8,340 nt of DNA from Afipia sp. (GCA_026400415.1 JAPLPA010000102.1:1-8340), one strand, 5' to 3'; shown: positions 1 to 6,632, counted from the first letter of the stretch. Notes: generated by a model from the sequence alone, not told the origin. Numbers and translations are program-made.

Positions 1-53
1 AAATCTCTGCCTCAAGCGCTGCTCGCGACCGGATTAGATCGACAACCATGCAA

Positions 54-209
54 CTAATGAGCCTGCAAAGATCCCTCATCCCGCAACAGCATCGCCCGAT
101 TCGCCGCTACGCCGCTACGCCGGATAGGTGTACGACAGGGACAGTGGGCCAACACAGCTTCACCGACGTCTTTCGAATTCGAAACGAATGCGAAGCGATA
201 CCGATTCAT
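54..209 (-). CDS. Candidate small protein downstream of the exporter gene (51 aa)
   Basis: This is a weak candidate. An ATG at 209 is preceded by GGAG with a 7-base spacer, and the frame runs 51 codons to a TAG at 54-56. It starts 29 bases after the TauE-like stop on the same strand, so it could be the last gene of the operon. The product begins MNRYRFAFVSNSKDVGEAV and has two nearby cysteines (C23, C25). There is no membrane segment and no family that I recognise. The reading frame contains the 14-base palindrome at 171-184, so the region may instead be non-coding trailer. Only the ribosome-binding site and the position support it. Confidence 0.22.
   Translation of the reverse strand: MNRYRFAFVSNSKDVGEAVLAHCPCRTPIRRSGVAANRAMLLRDEGSLQAH
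157..196. repeat. 14-base perfect palindrome inside a longer imperfect hairpin
   Basis: Positions 171-184 read TTTCGAATTCGAAA, a perfect palindrome. It is flanked by GCTTC at 157-161 and GAAGC at 192-196, which would form an outer 5-base stem around mismatched bases. It lies about 55 bases past the stop of the TauE-like gene. There is no run of T on either side, so it is not a typical rho-independent terminator. It could be a protein-binding site or an RNA 3'-end structure; the role is unknown. Confidence 0.4.
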
Positions 210-238
210 GATCTAACTCCGGGACGGGCGGAACACGG

Positions 239-961
239 TCACAGTACTAGAATAATGCCCAGAACAACTACTAAACCCAATACAATCAAGCTTAGGGTGC
301 GTTCAGGTACTACGGACTGAAGGTACACACCCATCCAGCCGCCTATGATAGCGAACGGCGTAAGTATTGCTGCTATTAAAAAAGCCGAAGTCGAAAGCAA
401 CCCGAGGGCCCAATAAAGGGCGAGACGGAATGCGTCGTGCCCGAGCACAACTGCCGATAGCGTGCCCAGGTACGCTCCATGAGTAAGGCCTCGACCCTTC
501 AAGTACAGCGCCAGAACGGCGCCGCTAGCATTCACAAGCCCTCCGGCTAAACCTCCACTAAAGCCAACAATCCAGCCGTTGCGCGCCCAGATCGCGACCC
601 GCTCGGATCCAATCCATAGTTTTAACAACTCTATCAACCCGCAAGCTGCGATGAGGAAACCGAGTATTCTTTTCACAATGTCGATCGGCAAAACCGAAAT
701 TAGCGCGGTTCCGACGCCCACACCTAGGATTGCTGTGGTTAGCAGTTGAATGACAAGCGCTGTTTCCCACTTGCGCCAGTAGTGAACCAAAGCAGATATG
801 CCAAATACGATCTGAAGAAACGCCATTATCGCTAGCGTTGTCTGCGTATTGAATAGAAGAAGCAGGCTTGCCGTCAGCCCAATACCGGCGCCAACTCCGA
901 CCGAAGTTCTAATTATCCCGGCAATTACGGTGGCGATAGCGGCGAGTACGATCAGTTCCAT
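239..961 (-). CDS. TauE/SafE-family membrane exporter
   Basis: This is a 240-residue integral membrane protein of the TauE/SafE family, whose members are thought to export sulfite, sulfoacetate or other organic anions across the inner membrane. Almost the whole chain is hydrophobic, with about eight potential membrane segments. Two glycine-rich half-repeats typical of the family are visible: GVGAGIGLTASL near residues 22-33 and GFSGGLAGGLVNASGA near 133-148. The length is close to the usual 240-270. The ATG at 961 has GGAGAGG 11 bases upstream. The gene follows the PanB-like gene A by 36 bases and is probably the last well-supported gene of the operon. By context it may remove an anionic product made from the compound imported by the neighbouring ABC system. 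The family call is secure; the substrate is inference. Confidence 0.88.
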   Translation of the reverse strand: MELIVLAAIATVIAGIIRTSVGVGAGIGLTASLLLLFNTQTTLAIMAFLQIVFGISALVHYWRKWETALVIQLLTTAILGVGVGTALISVLPIDIVKRILGFLIAACGLIELLKLWIGSERVAIWARNGWIVGFSGGLAGGLVNASGAVLALYLKGRGLTHGAYLGTLSAVVLGHDAFRLALYWALGLLSTSAFLIAAILTPFAIIGGWMGVYLQSVVPERTLSLIVLGLVVVLGIILVL

Positions 962-997
962 TCAACGCCAAACCTCTCCGCGAGCCAGTGAACGTTG

Positions 998-1861
998 TTA
1001 GCGTTGCGCTTCGCGCAGAACTTGGAACAACTTGTCTCGCTCGGATTCAGCCATACAGCGTTCTTCGCTTTTCGAGGGGAACTCTCTCGACTGAACGGAG
1101 CGACAGAATCGCTCGATTGCGGATTCTATTAGCGGCCGAACATTCCCAAATTGCGCTGCAGTCTTTGGTCGCGGAAACACACTAAAGCCAACCACGTCCG
1201 CACTAACTTGATAGATACCATCAGCATCCGGACCGGAGCCAAGGCTTAAGATGGGAACATTCAACTCCTTGCGCAGGTGGCTAGTTAGCTGTGCCGGGAT
1301 TAGCTCGGCGACGATTGCGAATGCGCCGGCCTCTTGTAGCGCCATGGCATCAGCGACTATTTCATCCGCCGCAGTAGCTGATCGCCCCTGCACCCGAAAA
1401 CCGCTTTGTTCTGTCTTCCGAACAGACCGCAGTCCAATATGGGCCAGCACTGGCACGCCGCTTCGCACAATCGCTTGGACATTGTCGCATGTATTTCGGT
1501 CCGCGTGGCACTGGACGGCATCCGCGCCGCCATCACGAACAAGGTGTGCGGCAACATCGATCGCTCTGTCCTTCGATCCGAAGTAACTCAAAAACGGCAT
1601 CGTCGCGACAATCAGTGCCTTCGGCTCAGCACGCTTCACCGCTCTCGTCATATAGAATAGATCTTCCGGGTGAACGGCGCTCGACTCTTTGTAACCGAGT
1701 AGAGACATTGGCCCTGAGTTGCCAATAATAAATATCTCAAATCCTATTCGATCGGCGACAACTGCCATCGGCGTATCATAAACGCCGAGTGCGCAAATTC
1801 GCGTACCGTCGGCTTTCATCTTCCGCAACTGCTGTATCGTTACTTTCTTTCCGGCCGTCAT
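998..1861 (-). CDS. PanB-like TIM-barrel protein A (divergent ketopantoate hydroxymethyltransferase homologue)
   Basis: This 287-residue protein aligns end to end with PanB, which adds a hydroxymethyl group from methylene-tetrahydrofolate to 2-oxoisovalerate and belongs to the PEP mutase/isocitrate lyase superfamily. Shared landmarks are VTIQQLRKMK at the N-terminus, MPFLSY near 88-93, AHIGL at 140-144, FRVQGRS at 155-161 and LGSGPDADG near 207-215. By alignment to the E. coli enzyme recalled from memory, the metal ligands are changed: Asp45 is Asn48, Asp84 is Thr87, Lys112 is Gln117 and Glu114 is His119. The catalytic base Glu181 (Glu186) and His136 (His141) are kept. It is therefore unlikely to be an ordinary PanB and the symbol is withheld. 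The start is ATG at 1861, with AAAGG 6 bases upstream and one base after the ATPase stop, suggesting coupled translation. Alternatives are an aldolase or lyase with another substrate, or a non-catalytic partner of protein B. Confidence 0.8.
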   Translation of the reverse strand: MTAGKKVTIQQLRKMKADGTRICALGVYDTPMAVVADRIGFEIFIIGNSGPMSLLGYKESSAVHPEDLFYMTRAVKRAEPKALIVATMPFLSYFGSKDRAIDVAAHLVRDGGADAVQCHADRNTCDNVQAIVRSGVPVLAHIGLRSVRKTEQSGFRVQGRSATAADEIVADAMALQEAGAFAIVAELIPAQLTSHLRKELNVPILSLGSGPDADGIYQVSADVVGFSVFPRPKTAAQFGNVRPLIESAIERFCRSVQSREFPSKSEERCMAESERDKLFQVLREAQR

Positions 1862-1862
1862 A

Positions 1863-2651
1863 CTAAGCCTTTTGCTGTTGCGAGCGATAAAGCAAGGCGT
1901 GCAATGCGACGTTCAGCTCGATCATTTTTGGATCTGTCAACACTTTGCGTGGCCGAGGGCTATCGATAGTAAAGATTTGCTTCACACGCCCAGGCCGTTC
2001 CGACATCACAAGAATCGAGTCAGCGAGCTTCAATGCCTCTTCAATTGAGTGTGTAACAAATAGAACAGTCTTCTTCTTTTCTCGTTGCAGAATTCTAAGT
2101 AACTCGTCCTGCATTTCGCTTCGCGTTTGCGCATCGAGTGAACCAAGTGGTTCATCCATAATGACAATGTCAGAATCTACGGCGAGCGCTCGAGCAATAC
2201 CGACGCGCTGCTTCATGCCACCGGACAGCTCTTTGGGATATTTGTCTTCCGAACCCTTCAAACCGACAATGCCTATATACTTTGAAACCAGCTGCTTTCG
2301 TTCCGACCTTGGAAGTTTTTTCATCCGCAAACCAAATTCAATATTGTCTGCTGCGGTTAGCCAGGGAAAGAGGCCATGCTCTTGAAATACAACGGCGCGT
2401 TGCCAGCCCGGGCGCACTATTGGCTTGCCGTTCACTGTTAATGTTCCACTTGTGGGCTGCTCAAAACCCGCAATGAGATTAAGCAACGTCGTTTTGCCGC
2501 TTCCGCTCGGCCCAAGCACAACGAAAAACTCTCCCTCGTTGACTGTAAAAGTAAGGCCCTCGAGCGCGACAACGCGAGACCCAGAGCGTGCGGTCGCGTA
2601 TTCTTTCGATATGTTCTGGACGACGAGAACGGGTCTCGGTTCTATTTCCAT
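1863..2651 (-). CDS. NitT/TauT-family ABC transporter ATP-binding protein
   Basis: This 262-residue cytoplasmic ATPase energises the importer encoded with it (SsuB/TauB/NtrD type). All nucleotide-binding elements are present: Walker A GPSGSGKTT at 47-55, Q-loop Gln90 in VVFQEHGLFPWLT, signature LSGGMKQR at 142-149, Walker B IVIMDEP at 162-168, D-loop SLD at 171-173 and switch His201. The Q-loop context and the short C-terminal tail are typical of sulfonate/taurine/nitrate ATPases rather than of amino-acid or sugar systems. The ATG at 2651 lies inside the end of the permease 2 gene (10-base overlap), so the two are translationally coupled. Nothing indicates loss of function. A specific name such as ssuB or tauB is not justified because the substrate is unknown. 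Confidence 0.93.
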   Translation of the reverse strand: MEIEPRPVLVVQNISKEYATARSGSRVVALEGLTFTVNEGEFFVVLGPSGSGKTTLLNLIAGFEQPTSGTLTVNGKPIVRPGWQRAVVFQEHGLFPWLTAADNIEFGLRMKKLPRSERKQLVSKYIGIVGLKGSEDKYPKELSGGMKQRVGIARALAVDSDIVIMDEPLGSLDAQTRSEMQDELLRILQREKKKTVLFVTHSIEEALKLADSILVMSERPGRVKQIFTIDSPRPRKVLTDPKMIELNVALHALLYRSQQQKA

Positions 2652-3406
2652 GGCATCAATTTTCTTTCGAGCCAGACAAGAAGGCGATCCTGCGCATAGC
2701 CGATAAAACCTATTGCAAACATTCCGACGTACATGCGTTGCGTGACCATTGCCGTTCGCGCTTCTGTAATCAGGAACCCCAGGCCCGTAGATGCAGAAAC
2801 CATTTCAGAGGCCACGATAATAAACCAGCCGAGTCCCAGCGCGATTCGTACTCCGAGAAAGATCGACGGCAGAGCGGCCGTAAGTAGTAAACGAAAAATA
2901 TCGCTCGCATCGGCACCCAAACTCCGGGCCGCGCGGATGAGGACCGGATCAACCGTTCGGACGCCTGCAATCGTGTTCAGAATTAGTGGAAAAATCGTAC
3001 CGATGAAGATTATAAAATACTGCTGTCGGTCGGTTACTCCGAACCAAAGCAGTGTAATAGGAATCCACGCGACTGGCGGAATTGGCCGTAGAATACCAAC
3101 GACCGGCGTGAACTGGCGATACACCGCAAAAAACATACCCATTAGAATTCCAATTGGAATTCCGATCAAAGCCGCCAGAGCGAAGCCAACATATACACGC
3201 CGAGCGCTCGCAATAATGTGTGGAATTAGAAATCCCTGATTAAATAGACTTATTGCGTCAGCGACGCCGGCGGACGGCGGCGGCAGAGAAAGTCCTGAAG
3301 GATCATATTGTGGAACGACGAGACGCCCAAATAATTCCCACAGAATGAAGAGCGCAAATAGAAGCAAGAATGGCCGTACGCGGCCAAGAACGGTCACGCG
3401 TTCCAT
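2642..3406 (-). CDS. NitT/TauT-family ABC transporter permease 2
   Basis: This is a 254-residue inner-membrane permease of the binding-protein-dependent transport family (SsuC/TauC/NtrB type). It has about six membrane segments, starting near residues 12-28. The family block LRPIPPVAWIP is at 107-117 and LLWFGV follows at 119-124. The cytoplasmic EAA-type coupling loop appears as AARSLGA at 159-165, with its proline at 180. The numbering of these landmarks nearly matches permease 1, so the two look like diverged tandem duplicates that probably form a heterodimer. The ATG at 3406 overlaps the permease 1 stop by 13 bases. Only a weak GGA lies upstream, so translation probably depends on coupling. 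Downstream it overlaps the ATPase gene by 10 bases. Confidence 0.92.
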   Translation of the reverse strand: MERVTVLGRVRPFLLLFALFILWELFGRLVVPQYDPSGLSLPPPSAGVADAISLFNQGFLIPHIIASARRVYVGFALAALIGIPIGILMGMFFAVYRQFTPVVGILRPIPPVAWIPITLLWFGVTDRQQYFIIFIGTIFPLILNTIAGVRTVDPVLIRAARSLGADASDIFRLLLTAALPSIFLGVRIALGLGWFIIVASEMVSASTGLGFLITEARTAMVTQRMYVGMFAIGFIGYAQDRLLVWLERKLMPWK

Positions 3407-4164
3407 GGAAGCAGTATCCGTTCTAACCAGCGCATTCCGGCATCGAGCAAGTAGCCGATCACTCCTATTACGAACATTCCCATAAAGGCCAAACTCGGCA
3501 GACCAAGATTGCGTGAATCTAGAATTAGATAACCAAGGCCCGCGGTCGATCCAATCAACTCAGACGCGACCAATACCATCCATGCGAAACCAAGGCCGAT
3601 TCGTAGGCCGACAATAATTTGAGGCAATGCCCTCGGCAGAACGACATTGACGAAGAGTCTGAACTTGTTTGCCCCAAGCGATAGTGCAGATCGCTTCAAC
3701 ACTGGTTCGACCTGCTCGACGCCAGCAACTGTGTTCATTAGGATCGGAAACACGGAGGAAATGACGATGACAAAAACCGTTTGCTCGGGTCCTACGCCAA
3801 ACCAGAGCAAACCAAACGGAATCCAAGCAAACGGCGGAATTGGTCGCAATACTTCCACAACAACCCGCATCTGTTCGCCCCAAAGCGGCCACGCCCCCAT
3901 TGATAAACCGAGTGGGATGGCAATAACTGTTGCGATCGTGAAACCAACCGCCACCCGCGATATGGACGCCAACGCGTGTGTTATTAGCTCTCCGCTTCGG
4001 AGCATTTCCCAAAATATTTTTACAACCGCCGTCGGCGGCGGAAATATATTTACCGAAACGGGGTTGTATTTCGGATAGATCGTACCCGCGACAAGTTCCC
4101 AGACAACGATAACAGCAACTAGAAGCGCGAACGAAGAAGAAAATCTGAAAAGTTTTTTTTCCAT
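3394..4164 (-). CDS. NitT/TauT-family ABC transporter permease 1
   Basis: This inner-membrane permease (256 residues from the chosen start) is of the SsuC/TauC/NtrB type and is the likely partner of permease 2. Visible features are a first membrane segment near 11-28, LRPIPPFAWIP at 107-117, LLWFGVGPEQ at 119-128, and the EAA-type loop SALSLGA at 159-165 with its proline at 177. A further membrane segment lies near 230-248. A longer frame opens at 4203, but that start would run 37 bases into the binding-protein gene. The ATG at 4164 is preferred: it has AGGA 5 bases upstream (4170-4173), lies 2 bases after the binding-protein stop, and gives a length and N-terminus like those of permease 2. 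Confidence 0.92.
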   Translation of the reverse strand: MEKKLFRFSSSFALLVAVIVVWELVAGTIYPKYNPVSVNIFPPPTAVVKIFWEMLRSGELITHALASISRVAVGFTIATVIAIPLGLSMGAWPLWGEQMRVVVEVLRPIPPFAWIPFGLLWFGVGPEQTVFVIVISSVFPILMNTVAGVEQVEPVLKRSALSLGANKFRLFVNVVLPRALPQIIVGLRIGLGFAWMVLVASELIGSTAGLGYLILDSRNLGLPSLAFMGMFVIGVIGYLLDAGMRWLERILLPWNA

Positions 4165-4166
4165 CT

Positions 4167-5474
4167 TTATCCTGGATTGTAAGTTTTGCCGCCGAACGTC
4201 CAAGGTCGCGTGAGATCTCCTTTTTCAGGGAACGGCTGCGGATCCGTCATCGTTGCGAAGTTCAAATACTTTGGATAGGGCGGCTTACCGACTTGGCCGT
4301 TCCAACCCTCGGGTAGGAACACGGGCCGCAGCGGGACCGCAAAGCCTGCATGGGCAAGAGCGTTTGCCATGTAAGCAGGAGCAAATGCGGCCTTCATTTC
4401 GTCAATCGAAAGCTCGCGCGGCATTCTTTTCTTTTCAAACTGCGCCTTTGCGACAACGACGTCCTGTCCTGCCCAAAAATCCGAATGCAGGTAGCGGAAT
4501 GAAGGTTTATACAGCGTAACGTATTTTTTCGTTTGGTCCTTGAACAGCTCGAAACTGTAGGCAGTAGCAACACGCGGATCGTTGTGATAGAATTTCACCG
4601 CGGCATCGATGTCGTGGCGTGTGAAAAGAGTCGCTTCCAGCATTGCATCGGCCAACGCCTGCACCACATCTGGTGCATTTTGGTGGATTTCGGCGCGTAC
4701 GAAATCATAGCCCTTGTTAAAATAGTATGGGAAAGCGTCGTCGATCTTTCGGCCAATTTTCTTATCTAACGTCACGCTGACAAATGGGTCGTAACTTACG
4801 ACGGCGTCAACGCCTCGTGGCAAGAACTGAGCTTCGCGAAGCGTCATCCCCGCCAAAGTGTAATGCTTGCCCGCCTCAAGTCCCCAATGAGCCGCCGCCG
4901 CTGAGATATAGAACTCAAGAAACGAACCAAGCAGAGTACCAATAACGACTGGCTTGTCCTGCTTCTTGATATCTTCAATGGACTTAAGTGGAGAATCTGG
5001 CCTCACGAGCATAGCGGCCTCGTAGTTGACAGCAGTAACGGCGTACGCAATCGCCGGATTGTTTCGCGCGACAGTCGTCCAGAATGGAAGATCGCCGTAG
5101 CCAGTTGCCTGGGTTTGACCGCCGATAAACGCCTCAAGAATCGGCGGACCGGACAGAAAGCTTGTGAACTGAACAGGCAGACCACGCTTGCCTAAAAGGT
5201 CCATATCGCGAATGACGCCATAAGCGCCGGCATATCCAGGCAAGTCCGCAAAAAAGCCGATCGAAAGTGGAAGCCAACCTTTTTCCTTCAACCAGGCCAG
5301 CGATTTTTCGCTAACTTGCCTGTAAGGCTGCGGATAGCCCCAAGGTGTTGCACCGGCATTCTGTGCGACGGCATCCTGCACAAGATTAATTGGAACGCTA
5401 GCCGACGCAATGACGGCGGCGGACGACAAAAGAAACTTGCGGCGCTCGATGAGGCTTGCATTTGGCGTTTTCAT
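4167..5474 (-). CDS. Tat-exported NitT/TauT-type ABC substrate-binding protein, long form
   Basis: This 435-residue protein is the probable periplasmic receptor that gives the importer its specificity. The N-terminus has a twin-arginine motif (ERRKFLLS at 10-17), a short hydrophobic stretch and an AVA|Q cleavage site near 37, so export of the folded protein by Tat is likely. The body resembles SsuA/TauA/NMT1-like receptors: SGPPILEAFIGGQ at 108-120 followed by ATGYGDLPFW at 123-132, and a second-lobe segment GVDAVVSYDPF at 221-231. SsuA and TauA are about 320-340 residues. This one carries roughly 90 extra residues at the C-terminus, rich in proline and aromatic residues. A very good AGGAGG with a 5-base spacer precedes the ATG. 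The ligand is unknown. Nitrate, sulfonate, taurine and thiamine-precursor receptors share the fold. Confidence 0.88.
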   Translation of the reverse strand: MKTPNASLIERRKFLLSSAAVIASASVPINLVQDAVAQNAGATPWGYPQPYRQVSEKSLAWLKEKGWLPLSIGFFADLPGYAGAYGVIRDMDLLGKRGLPVQFTSFLSGPPILEAFIGGQTQATGYGDLPFWTTVARNNPAIAYAVTAVNYEAAMLVRPDSPLKSIEDIKKQDKPVVIGTLLGSFLEFYISAAAAHWGLEAGKHYTLAGMTLREAQFLPRGVDAVVSYDPFVSVTLDKKIGRKIDDAFPYYFNKGYDFVRAEIHQNAPDVVQALADAMLEATLFTRHDIDAAVKFYHNDPRVATAYSFELFKDQTKKYVTLYKPSFRYLHSDFWAGQDVVVAKAQFEKKRMPRELSIDEMKAAFAPAYMANALAHAGFAVPLRPVFLPEGWNGQVGKPPYPKYLNFATMTDPQPFPEKGDLTRPWTFGGKTYNPG

Positions 5475-5479
5475 TAGTT

Positions 5480-5485
5480 CCTCCT
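5480..5485 (-). promoter_or_regulatory. Consensus ribosome-binding site of the substrate-binding protein gene
   Basis: On the minus strand this reads AGGAGG, five bases before the ATG at 5474. It is the strongest correctly spaced Shine-Dalgarno site in the operon. That fits the usual need for more receptor than membrane or ATPase subunits in ABC importers. Confidence 0.75.
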
Positions 5486-5499
5486 CTGGACTATTTTTG

Positions 5500-6360
5500 T
5501 TACCTAGACTTTAAGAATGTTTTGTACTCGTCTTCTGCCATTGTGGGCGCGGTCTCCGCCGCCGGATACGTACTATTTCGTACCTCTGCCGCGTAGCTCG
5601 ATAGACTCTTATCAATCTCGGACATGAGATCTGCCATCTGGCCGGCGTGGGCCGGGCGCTTGAACGCGCTGTAGTTCAGCAAATCACCAGCGACAATACA
5701 AACGCCGTCGCCGCGGCCACCGGATCCTAAACTTAGAACTGGAATTTCGAGTTGCTGCGCCAATAATTCCACTACATCCGCGCAGACGTGCTCGAGCAGC
5801 AAAGCAAAAATTCCACTCCTCGCAATGTGGTGCGCGTCGTCAATCAGTCTTTTCGCTTGCTCAGCCGTTGTACATTTCAGTCCATAACCACTCTGCTCAA
5901 CGCGCCGTAGCGCCTGTACGCCGAGATGGGCAATTACGGGAATACCTGCGTCAACGATCGCTCGCATGTTATCGGATAAGGCAGGCGTAGCATCGCATTT
6001 CACCGTATCGGCGCCGCCTTCAGCGACGAGTCGCCCCGCATTCAAGACCGCGTCGCGCGCCGAAGTCTGAAACGAAAGAAAAGGCATGTGAGCATTGATG
6101 AGCGCAAATTTAGTAACGCGAGAAACAGCGCGTAATGTGCACAGTTGCTCTTCCATTGAGATAGCGGCCGGATTGGAATATCCGAACAGAGACATTGGAC
6201 CAGACGGACCTGTCATGAATATCTGAACAGAGTAATTGTCAGCGATCGACGCTGTGACTGACTCATAAACGCCAAGGGCAACGATCGGGCGCTTCGCCTG
6301 CTTCATTGTCCGAAGCTGGTCGATCGTAACCTTGCGCCTTTTCTCCGCAGCCGTGGACAC
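5500..6360 (-). CDS. PanB-like TIM-barrel protein B (divergent ketopantoate hydroxymethyltransferase homologue)
   Basis: This 286-residue paralogue of protein A matches PanB over its full length. Landmarks are VTIDQLRTMK at 11-20, GPSGPMSLFGY at 51-61, MPFLSF at 92-97, AHLGV at 144-148 and LGSGGRGDG at 211-219. Compared with E. coli PanB recalled from memory, Asp45 is Pro52, Asp84 is His91 and Glu114 is Asp123. Lys112 (Lys121), His136 (His145) and Glu181 (Glu190) are kept. A proline at the first metal position rules out ordinary PanB metal binding there, so a different reaction or a structural role is likely. The start is GTG at 6360, with AGGAG at 6370-6374 (9-base spacer). The next ATG, at residue 18, would remove the conserved VTIDQL segment. 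The GTG overlaps the stop of the preceding small ORF by one base (TAGTG). The 25-base gap to the binding-protein gene places both in one operon. Confidence 0.8.
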   Translation of the reverse strand: MSTAAEKRRKVTIDQLRTMKQAKRPIVALGVYESVTASIADNYSVQIFMTGPSGPMSLFGYSNPAAISMEEQLCTLRAVSRVTKFALINAHMPFLSFQTSARDAVLNAGRLVAEGGADTVKCDATPALSDNMRAIVDAGIPVIAHLGVQALRRVEQSGYGLKCTTAEQAKRLIDDAHHIARSGIFALLLEHVCADVVELLAQQLEIPVLSLGSGGRGDGVCIVAGDLLNYSAFKRPAHAGQMADLMSEIDKSLSSYAAEVRNSTYPAAETAPTMAEDEYKTFLKSR

Positions 6361-6557
6361 TAGCCGACGCTCCTGCCCTGTACCTTGTTTCTTTCACTTG
6401 TATCGGAAATCCAAGCAGTTGTCTGGTCAAGGGCTCCGAACGGGAAAAAATGAAAGCGCTCAATCCGCGATTCCGTGTCTTCCGCGACCGCAACCGCCCA
6501 CGATCGAGGCGAGTCCAAACGGTAACTTTCAACTTCCAACAAAGTTTCATCAGACAT
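6360..6557 (-). CDS. Candidate small acidic protein, first gene of the operon (65 aa)
   Basis: This is a 65-codon frame whose TAG overlaps the GTG start of PanB-like protein B by one base, as coupled genes do. Its codons are mostly purine-first (GAT, GAA, GTT, GCG), which suggests real coding. The product is soluble, acidic in its first half (MSDETLLEVESYRLDSP), and contains IERFHFFPFGALDQTTAW at 31-48. I recognise no family. The ATG at 6557 has only GGAG with an 11-base spacer. A better AGGAGG (6579-6584) serves an ATG at 6574 in another frame, which reads MEPLT and would run on to 6263. The upstream part of that other frame, from an ATG at 6628, also looks coding-like, so a frameshifted longer gene of about 89 codons is possible. 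The function is unknown. Confidence 0.45.
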   Translation of the reverse strand: MSDETLLEVESYRLDSPRSWAVAVAEDTESRIERFHFFPFGALDQTTAWISDTSERNKVQGRSVG

Positions 6558-6576
6558 CGAGTCAAGGGCTCCATCT

Positions 6577-6600
6577 CTCCTCCTACAGTGCTAGGATGAG
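6577..6600 (-). promoter_or_regulatory. Leader hairpin that would sequester an AGGAGG ribosome-binding site
   Basis: On the plus strand, CTCCTCCTA (6577-6585) and TAGGATGAG (6592-6600) form 9-base arms with one mismatch around a 6-base loop. In the minus-strand transcript the 3' arm contains AGGAGG, which would be paired. It lies just upstream of the ATGs at 6574 and 6557, so it could limit translation of the first operon gene. The structure is visible; its use as a switch is inference. Confidence 0.35.
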
Positions 6601-6632
6601 CTAGTTCGTTAGCCACTCCAAGAGCCATTCTA

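Noticed and set aside
102..122. Tandem 8-base repeat CGCCGCTA, about 2.6 copies
   Set aside because: It is too short and too few to be a meaningful repeat array; probably chance slippage.
48..320. Plus-strand 90-codon frame at the left end
   Set aside because: It runs antisense into the 3' end of the TauE-like gene, has a low-complexity Arg/Thr-rich product, no ribosome-binding site and no recognisable domain.
1945..2385. 146-codon plus-strand frame
   Set aside because: It is entirely antisense to the well-supported ATPase gene and is Ser/Cys-rich in the manner of shadow frames.
4165..4203. Longer permease 1 start at 4203
   Set aside because: It would overlap the receptor gene by 37 bases. 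The ATG at 4164 has a good ribosome-binding site and matches the N-terminus of permease 2.
998..6360. Naming either PanB-like gene panB
   Set aside because: Both lack the two aspartates that bind Mg2+ in true PanB, and they sit in a transporter operon with no panC nearby.
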